A stretch of DNA of 10,690 nucleotides from positions 1 through 10,690 of the forward strand of contig QHXL01000318.1 of the NCBI GenBank assembly GCA_003222935.1. The letters are read 5' to 3'. The stretch is from Acidobacteriota bacterium (GTDB taxonomy: Bacteria; Acidobacteriota; Blastocatellia; Pyrinomonadales; Pyrinomonadaceae). Below are positions 6,275 through 10,690 of this stretch, in pieces. The notes below the pieces were generated by a model. That model was not told the origin of the DNA. It saw only the letters and a list, made by a program, of their open reading frames with translations, and did not search any database. Numbering within the stretch: the first letter of the stretch is position 1; each line of letters begins with the position of its first letter. The translations under genes were made by a program, and so were the position numbers.

Positions 6275-7350
6275 AGAAGTCGTTTACTTTGGTGCATCTT
6301 CGCGTGTCATGCTATTTCCTGGTCTTTGTTCTTTGCCTCGTCCCGTCGTCGCTATCCTCGTTGGCCCAATCCGGCAGGAGGCAGGAGCCGGGAAAAATCA
6401 CCAAGCCCACCCCTGGACCAATCGCTGATCCGAACCGACCCGGATCATCCAACACTTCGAGCACCAGCCCCGGCAAAACTTCAGATGAGATCGATCCGAA
6501 CGACGTCGTTCGTATCTCCTCCACACTGGTACCAATTCCAGTTTCAGTTGTAGACATACGTGGCAACGCGGTGAGCAATCTGAAGCTGGAAGACTTTCAT
6601 CTACTGGTGGATGGTCAACCGCGACCGTTGAGCGATCTGACGCGGACTGAAACAAGTGTGCAGCTGGCGATGCTGTTCGACAACAGTGGGAGTCTCGACT
6701 TTGCACGCGAGTTTGAAAAGCAAGCTGCGATACGTTTCTTCCGAAAAGTACTGCGTCCTAAGGATGAGGCTGCTATCTATTCGATTGAGACCGACAGTCG
6801 CCTGGCCCAACCGCTCACTCATGATATTGCGCGGCTCGAACAAACCATCGGAGGTTTTGGAAAGCCGGAAGGTGGGACGTCCCTGTTCGACGCGATACTG
6901 GCCGCTGCAAACTATCTCAAACCTTACACCGGACGGCGCGTAATTGTGATCGTCTCTGACGGGATCGAAACAACAAGTCGGCATAGTGAGTTTGATCCAT
7001 TGATGCAAAGCGTGCTTGCTGATGATTGCCAGATCTATGTCGTTCAAACCGGTCTCTACGAGAGCGCCAACCTACGCGCTCTCGCTGCCGAACGAAGAAT
7101 GCAACAGCTAACCGAACAGACGGGCGGTGCGGTGTACCTGCCAAAGACTATTCCCGAACTTGACTACGCTTTTGACCAGATTGCTGCCGATCTCTCGCAA
7201 CAGTATGTCTTGAGTTATTACCCCGGCGCCGATCATCGCGACGGACGAACGCACCTGATCGAATTAAAGGTTAAGTCTAGAAATGATGTACGTCTCCGTT
7301 CGCGTAGAGGGTATTATCTTCCACGTATATCGGCGCAAGCAGATTGGTAA
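6271..7350 (+). CDS. Exported von Willebrand factor A protein (VWFA-related acidobacterial type)
   Basis: A 359-residue secreted or envelope protein. A signal peptide (KKS..., hydrophobic core at about 15-27) probably ends near LAQS (31-34). It is followed by a Pro/Ser/Thr-rich linker (about 35-75, e.g. TPGPIADPNRPGSSNTSSTS) and then VSVVDIRGNAVSNLKLEDFHL (92-111 region), the Ig-like lead-in typical of the VWFA-related acidobacterial domain. The VWA domain has a complete metal-ion site: DNSGS (D137, S139, S141), GGTSLFDAI (T203) and VIVSDGIET (D230). A C-terminal QYVLSYYPGADHRDGRTHLIE..RSRRGYY segment (311-349) is also typical. It probably mediates metal-dependent protein-protein contacts outside the cytoplasm; the ligand is unknown. 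The ATG at 6271 overlaps the trmFO TGA by ATGA, suggesting translational coupling. A longer reading from 6202 would bury the signal peptide and overlap trmFO, so it was not used. Confidence 0.88.
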   Translation: MKKSFTLVHLRVSCYFLVFVLCLVPSSLSSLAQSGRRQEPGKITKPTPGPIADPNRPGSSNTSSTSPGKTSDEIDPNDVVRISSTLVPIPVSVVDIRGNAVSNLKLEDFHLLVDGQPRPLSDLTRTETSVQLAMLFDNSGSLDFAREFEKQAAIRFFRKVLRPKDEAAIYSIETDSRLAQPLTHDIARLEQTIGGFGKPEGGTSLFDAILAAANYLKPYTGRRVIVIVSDGIETTSRHSEFDPLMQSVLADDCQIYVVQTGLYESANLRALAAERRMQQLTEQTGGAVYLPKTIPELDYAFDQIAADLSQQYVLSYYPGADHRDGRTHLIELKVKSRNDVRLRSRRGYYLPRISAQADW

Positions 7351-7373
7351 CGGTAGACGGTCATTAATTCTTT

Positions 7374-8294
7374 ATGCAGCAACTGATCGAGCAGTTTCTC
7401 GAACACCTGCGCTACGAACGCAACGTCAGTACTCACACCTTAAGAAACTACTCGAGTGATCTCGAACAGTTTTTGGACCACATAGCTCCCGCTGATCCTG
7501 AGTCAGGCGCGCGAAAACCTCCTGAAATATCTGCCATCGATCACATCACGATTCGCGAGTGGCTGTCTGAACTTCACTCTGCTCAGAAAAAGAAATCTTC
7601 AATCGCCCGCAAACTCGCCGCCCTGAGAACGTTTTTTCAGTTTCTCGTTCGTGAGGGATTACTCGAGGGAAACCCGGCAAAGTTGGTGTCGACTCCGCGA
7701 CGCGAAAAAAAACTTCCGAACCATCTATCAATTGAAGAGGCGATCAGGTTTATCGAAGCACCGGATGCTACGACCGACTTAGGCAGGCGTGATCGTGCAA
7801 TGCTGGAGCTGATGTACGCCACGGGCGTGCGTGTTGCAGAACTCACTACGATGAATATTGCTGATGTAGATTTTCGTAATCAACTCGTGCGCGTGACAGG
7901 GAAGAGAAGGAAACAGCGCATCGTGCCGTTTGGTGAGCCAGCCCGGGATGCGCTTAAGAGTTACCTGGAAGTACGCGACAACCTTTTGTTCAATGCGCCG
8001 GTTTCGAAGCGCGAGGATGAGGCACTGTTTCTGAACTACCAGGGGACCAGAATTACAACCAGGTCAGTTGGGAGGATGGTTGAGAAGTACATCAAGATCT
8101 GCGCAGGTATGCACGACATCAGCCCTCACGCACTAAGACATTCCTTTGCGACGCATCTTCTCGATAGTGGCGCCGACCTGCGTGATATCCAGGAATTGTT
8201 GGGCCATGCCAGACTTTCCACGACACAGATCTACACTCACGTTTCGATGGAGAAGTTGATCGAGGTGTATGACAAGGCCCATCCTAAGGCATAA
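7374..8294 (+). CDS. xerC: Tyrosine recombinase of the XerC/XerD type
   Basis: A 306-residue site-specific recombinase with the size and domain order of chromosomal XerC/XerD, which resolve chromosome dimers at dif with FtsK. The N-terminal SAM-like core-binding domain (1-100) contains [20 protein letters not shown]. The catalytic domain (from about 115) has every active-site residue: R153 (ATGVRVAEL), K177 (VTGKRRK), H252 and R255 ([12 protein letters not shown]), H278 ([10 protein letters not shown]) and the nucleophile Y287 (IYTHVS). XerC and XerD cannot be firmly separated from one sequence; the symbol rests on similarity and on proximity to trmFO, as in the Firmicute trmFO-xerC(codV) order. 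The ATG at 7374 follows the VWA stop by 23 bp, consistent with an operon; no strong Shine-Dalgarno is seen. The short neat gene, uniform with its neighbours and lacking att-like repeats or cargo, argues against a phage integrase. Confidence 0.93.
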   Translation: MQQLIEQFLEHLRYERNVSTHTLRNYSSDLEQFLDHIAPADPESGARKPPEISAIDHITIREWLSELHSAQKKKSSIARKLAALRTFFQFLVREGLLEGNPAKLVSTPRREKKLPNHLSIEEAIRFIEAPDATTDLGRRDRAMLELMYATGVRVAELTTMNIADVDFRNQLVRVTGKRRKQRIVPFGEPARDALKSYLEVRDNLLFNAPVSKREDEALFLNYQGTRITTRSVGRMVEKYIKICAGMHDISPHALRHSFATHLLDSGADLRDIQELLGHARLSTTQIYTHVSMEKLIEVYDKAHPKA

Positions 8295-8297
8295 AAT

Positions 8298-8425
8298 ATG
8301 TCCGACGAACTTCAGTTTGTCGTGAGATCGAATAATGAACCCTGGTGGAGTGAAGTTAGTCGGGCCGGTCTCCGCCACAGATCACACAATTCGATCTCAA
8401 CGACAAACTAAAGTTCGTCGGACAT
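8298..8425. repeat. Palindromic element B between the xer and traR genes
   Basis: The left arm (8298-8332, starting ATGTCCGACGAACTTCAG) and right arm (8390-8425) are inverted copies differing by one substitution and one inserted base over about 35 bp; the internal region is 57 bp. The arms share CTTTAGTTTGTCGT and GATCGAA with elements A and C. A degenerate internal copy of the arm, AAGTTAGTCGG, lies at 8353-8363. The element starts 4 bp after the recombinase stop and ends 7 bp before the stop codon of the convergent traR-type gene, so it fills the whole gap. As RNA it would fold into a long hairpin in either direction and could act as a bidirectional transcription block; no U-tract is present. 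No protein is encoded. Confidence 0.85.
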
Positions 8426-8432
8426 TTCGGTG

Positions 8433-8807
8433 CTAAAGCGTGGAGAACTCATCGTCGCCGTTGGCGCCTTCGATCAGGGCCTGACATTGCGCGTCGTAGC
8501 GCGCGGTGGGTACTGCTTCGAGTCTTCGTTCGTTAATCGGCTGGCTGCAGCGCACACAAATACCGTAATTGCCTTCCTTCATTCTCAATAACGCTTGATC
8601 AATATCAGCCACGACTTGTGAGGCCCGTTCACCGAGTCGGAGTGCTATCTCTTTGTTTAGATCGGAAACGGAAAGATCGACGCTGTCTTTCACTCCATCG
8701 TCATACAGTTCTAACGCTGATGCTTGATCGGTGCGGACTTGTTCCGTGTGCTGGCGTAACTGGGTGATTAGTAAACTTCTGAAGTGTTCTAGTTTTTCGG
8801 CGTCCAT
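8433..8807 (-). CDS. TraR/DksA-type zinc-finger transcription regulator
   Basis: A 124-residue protein of the TraR/DksA family, which binds in the RNA polymerase secondary channel and adjusts initiation, often with ppGpp. A helical N-terminal coiled-coil region (1-70) has DSVDLS (41-46) at the tip, resembling the DxxDxA tip of DksA but with Ser for Ala. The C-terminal zinc-finger region is YGICVRCSQPINERRLEAVP (81-100) followed by TARYDAQCQ (101-109). C84, C87 and C108 are present, but the third position of the usual C4 set is Asp (D105). The finger is therefore either a CCDC site or a zinc-independent fold. The ATG at 8805-8807 was chosen because it starts the coiled coil as in relatives. 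Reading further upstream to 9068 adds 87 low-quality residues encoded by the promoter region and by the palindrome at 8965-9064. An extended -10 box lies 47 bp upstream. Convergent with the recombinase gene. Confidence 0.85.
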   Translation of the reverse strand: MDAEKLEHFRSLLITQLRQHTEQVRTDQASALELYDDGVKDSVDLSVSDLNKEIALRLGERASQVVADIDQALLRMKEGNYGICVRCSQPINERRLEAVPTARYDAQCQALIEGANGDDEFSTL

Positions 8808-8853
8808 TAAGCTCAACCCGTCATCTAAGCTAATCAAATCTATGTGTGAGCGG

Positions 8854-8862
8854 AGTATAACA
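8854..8862 (-). promoter_or_regulatory. Probable extended -10 promoter of the traR-type gene
   Basis: On the minus strand TGTTATACT fits an extended -10 element (TGn followed by TATACT, five of six to consensus). Transcription would begin near 8847, giving a leader of about 40 nt to the ATG at 8807. No good -35 box occurs at the right distance, as is usual for extended -10 promoters. It lies between the start codon and element C. Confidence 0.4.
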
Positions 8863-8916
8863 TAGCGATTTGAGTCAGGGTGCGAGGGACGCTTTCGATG
8901 TGTCCAATAAGCTTTA

Positions 8917-9113
8917 GAGCCTCTTGCAAAAGTCAGGATCAGCGAAAAAGAAATTGAATCTAGCGCAAGTTTGGAGGGCGGTTTACCCCCGCTGGCCTGG
9001 CTAAAGGAACCCCGATGCATCTCTTTAGTTAGGCCAGCGGGGTAAACCGCCCTTCCCAACTTGCACAAAATTCAGGTCCTTGTTCTGCTGATCCTGACTT
9101 TTGCAAGAGCCTC
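8917..9113. mobile_element. 197-bp MITE-like element with 27-bp terminal inverted repeats
   Basis: The ends GAGCCTCTTGCAAAAG... (8917-8943) and the inverted copy (9087-9113) match at 26 of 27 positions, the only difference being at the fourth base; the inner 23 bp are perfect. The direct repeat TTTA flanks both ends (8913-8916 and 9114-9117), consistent with a target-site duplication of 3 bp (TTA) or 4 bp (TTTA). There is no room for a transposase, so it is non-autonomous and would need one in trans. GAG-initial ends and a TNA-like duplication resemble IS5-superfamily elements; that family assignment is tentative. It lies downstream of the TonB receptor stop and upstream of the traR promoter, inside palindromic element C. 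Confidence 0.8.
8965..9064. repeat. 100-bp internal palindrome of the MITE-like element
   Basis: The left arm 8965-9006 (GCAAGTTTGGAGGGCGG..., ending GGCTAAAG) pairs with the right arm 9023-9064 (CTTTAGTTAGGCC..., ending AACTTGC). Over 42 bp there are a few mismatches and two single-base bulges, with a 16-nt loop at 9007-9022. As RNA or single-stranded DNA this is a very stable long hairpin. It may stop read-through from the TonB receptor gene toward the traR-type gene, although no U-tract follows. Confidence 0.8.
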
Positions 9114-9199
9114 TTTAGCTTGTCGTGACGATCGAAGAGGGCTCGTAAAGAACAACACGACAAGACAGATGCACATCGACAATTGAAATCGGCAACGAC

Positions 9200-10690
9200 T
9201 TAGAATCTCGCAGTTAATCCAACCCGAGCACCTCTTGGGCTTCCCGGTGAGATGTTATTGTTGTTGTCGGCGTTGGCGTAGTACTGCGTATCAAATAGGT
9301 TCTGTATGTTTGCCTGAATCCGCCAGTGCTCTCCGATTGAATAGAAGATCGCCGCGTCAGCTCGAGTGTACCCGGGTAACACGACTGTATTGTCGATGGC
9401 TGCGAACATGTCAGTGCGCCGAATAACTCCCAATCCCATACTCAGCCGTCGCCAAACACGATAGTTGTTCCAGACTGAAAATGTATGATGCGGGACCTGA
9501 GCGACCAGTGCTCCAGCTTTCGCTGCAGTTGTATCGCTGGTAATAAACGCATCCTGGTATGCATACCCGGCGACAACATTCCACCTATTTGTGAGACCGC
9601 CATTTAGACCAAGTTCGTATCCATTTGTGCGTTGACTACCGGTCTGCACGATTCGTGTTGGATCATTTGGATCGCTTGCTCGAGTGTTGGTCCGATTCTG
9701 CCGGTAGAGTGCGGTCGTTAGCGACAAGCGTGGACGAACATCCCACTTTGCACCTAGTTCGTAATTGCTGAATTTTTCAGGCTTCACCTGTTGTGTGATT
9801 ACCGTCAACGACGAAAATTGATCTCCGGAGCTGGGCAGATATGCGATTCCATAGTTTGCATACACCGAAAGTTCGCTGACAGGTTTAACAATCACGCCCA
9901 CTCGTGGAGAGACAAGTCGATCGATACGACGCAGGCTTTCGTTGGTGCGGTTGTTGTGAAAGTGCAGATCAAAATAGTCGTAGCGCAGACCCGTGACCAT
10001 TTTCACTCGTCGTGTAATGTCTATTTGATCCTGTACATAAGTCGCACCCACATTTGTCCTGAGGTGATTGTCTGCGTCGGTCGCGTTCTGACGATAAGTA
10101 ACTGGTGTGTTAATTGTCGGACTGTCGTAGGGCGCGAGAATAGATGTCGTGGTGTTGTTGAAGAACCCTGTTTTGCGGAAGTTATATGTTAGCTGTCGAC
10201 CAACTTCAACACCTGCGAGGAACTTGTGTTTGATACTGCCGGTCCCCAAATCAAACGTCACATCCGACTGATTGAAAATGTTCTGACGCTGAGTTGCGTT
10301 GTTGTAGCTTGTTAGCGCAAGTCTTGTTTTGTCTACTGTGACGGCCCCCGGAACATAGTTCTGATAGAAACGATCGTAGTCGCCAAAGAGAGTCCTGTTT
10401 CGAATGTTGAATCGACCTACAGTGTGATCGACCAAAAATGAAGCCAGATGCACATCGGCGCGCACTCGACTGTTGCTCGGATCTCCAAAAAAGGTTTCGA
10501 TTGGAGTATCTGCTGGTCTCAATTGATACGAGGGTATGCCGCGATCGGCAACGCGTCGATCTCTGAAAAACTCGTATGACGCTGTAACATTGGTATTGTC
10601 GGTTGCTCGCCAGGTTAGCGTTGGATTAATTCCGTAACGCTCAAGACCAACAAACTCTCGAAAGCTATCGGAGTTCTCATAGAGTCCGTT
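9200..10690 (-). CDS. TonB-dependent siderophore receptor, C-terminal part (5' end outside window)
   Basis: An outer-membrane ferric-siderophore receptor; 496 residues are visible, mostly barrel strands. The frame is open to base 10690, so the gene runs off the right edge; the signal peptide, TonB box and plug are not in view. A TTG at 10520-10522 is in frame but internal: upstream codons read on as ENSDSFREFVGLERYGINP, TLTWRATDNTNVTASYEFF and DRRVADRGIPSY, typical of FhuA/Fiu-type receptors. ETFFGDP, FNQSDVTF..GSIKHKFLAGVEVGRQ and NYGIAYLPSSGDQFSSL are further family segments. The C-terminus, with ANIQNLFDTQYYA and SPRGARVGLTARF, is the standard last-strand signature ending in an aromatic residue for BAM-dependent assembly. 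The stop is TAA at 9200-9202. The substrate class (catecholate or hydroxamate) cannot be decided. No Fur box could be judged because the promoter is outside the window. Confidence 0.92.
   Translation of the reverse strand, partial: NGLYENSDSFREFVGLERYGINPTLTWRATDNTNVTASYEFFRDRRVADRGIPSYQLRPADTPIETFFGDPSNSRVRADVHLASFLVDHTVGRFNIRNRTLFGDYDRFYQNYVPGAVTVDKTRLALTSYNNATQRQNIFNQSDVTFDLGTGSIKHKFLAGVEVGRQLTYNFRKTGFFNNTTTSILAPYDSPTINTPVTYRQNATDADNHLRTNVGATYVQDQIDITRRVKMVTGLRYDYFDLHFHNNRTNESLRRIDRLVSPRVGVIVKPVSELSVYANYGIAYLPSSGDQFSSLTVITQQVKPEKFSNYELGAKWDVRPRLSLTTALYRQNRTNTRASDPNDPTRIVQTGSQRTNGYELGLNGGLTNRWNVVAGYAYQDAFITSDTTAAKAGALVAQVPHHTFSVWNNYRVWRRLSMGLGVIRRTDMFAAIDNTVVLPGYTRADAAIFYSIGEHWRIQANIQNLFDTQYYANADNNNNISPGSPRGARVGLTARF

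Larger units (their letters stand above)
8901..9183. repeat. Palindromic element C, interrupted by a 197-bp insertion
   Basis: The left piece TGTCCAATAAGCTTTA (8901-8916) and the right piece GCTTGTCGTGACGATCGAA (9118-9136) join, when the 8917-9113 insertion and one TTTA copy are removed, into a sequence that aligns with the left arm of element B from 8299 (28 of 35 positions identical with one gap, by eye). An inner hairpin CTTGTCGTG (9119-9127) / CACGACAAG (9156-9164) matches that of element A. The far arm is diverged; ATCGACAATT near 9174-9183 may be the remnant of the ATCGGACATT end, so the right border is approximate. With the insertion and elements described here, the 392-bp gap between the traR-type gene and the TonB receptor is explained; no gene was seen in it. 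Confidence 0.65.

Noticed and set aside
7374..8294. The recombinase as an integrase of a mobile island next to the tRNA or repeats
   Set aside because: It has XerC/D length and motifs, an operon position after trmFO, no att-like duplication of the tRNA 3' end, and the tRNA is 5 kb away.
8808..9068. An 87-residue N-terminal extension of the traR-type protein
   Set aside because: The frame is open, but it runs through the extended -10 box and much of the 100-bp palindrome of the mobile element; its residues resemble no TraR/DksA N-terminus, and the ATG at 8807 fits the family length.

Overview
The window looks like chromosomal DNA from an Acidobacteriota-type bacterium, perhaps class Blastocatellia. 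This is inferred from gene content, not proven. The signs are an exported protein of the VWFA-related acidobacterial type, a two-domain exported protein resembling acidobacterial 'outer membrane lipoprotein-sorting' proteins, a folate-type TrmFO, moderate GC content, frequent GTG/TTG starts and few clear Shine-Dalgarno sites.

Layout. 1-2231 is a sugar or envelope-glycan block: the 3' part of a class I SAM methyltransferase (+), a family 2 glycosyltransferase (-, tail to tail with only 2 bp between stops) and, divergently, an extended-SDR NAD-dependent epimerase/dehydratase (+). 2232-2671 holds a tRNA-Thr(CGU) gene on the minus strand with a good sigma70-type promoter, and a GC-rich hairpin of dispersed-repeat type. 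2672-4747 is a two-gene unit: a lysine-rich, histone H1-like protein and an exported LolA-like protein. 4913-8294 is a co-directional set: trmFO (tRNA T-loop m5U54 methylation), an exported von Willebrand factor A protein whose ATG overlaps the trmFO stop, and a XerC/XerD-type tyrosine recombinase. 8433-8807 (-) is a TraR/DksA-type regulator with one zinc-finger cysteine replaced by Asp. 9200-10690 (-) is the C-terminal part of a TonB-dependent siderophore receptor that runs off the right edge.

The most unusual content is intergenic. Three related palindromic elements, with termini near AATGTCCGA and an internal TTGTCGTG, lie between genes: A (4755-4908, ending 4 bp before the trmFO ATG), B (8298-8425, filling the gap between the convergent xer and traR genes) and C (8901-9183). 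Element C is split by a second element of 197 bp (8917-9113). That element has 27-bp terminal inverted repeats, a 100-bp internal palindrome and flanking TTTA direct repeats. Removing it restores a sequence that aligns with the arm of element B, so this is a nested insertion that can be read directly from the sequence.

No CRISPR array, intact transposase, prophage or recognisable defence system was seen. The coding genes are mostly known families; the novelty lies in the repeat families and a few atypical residues.
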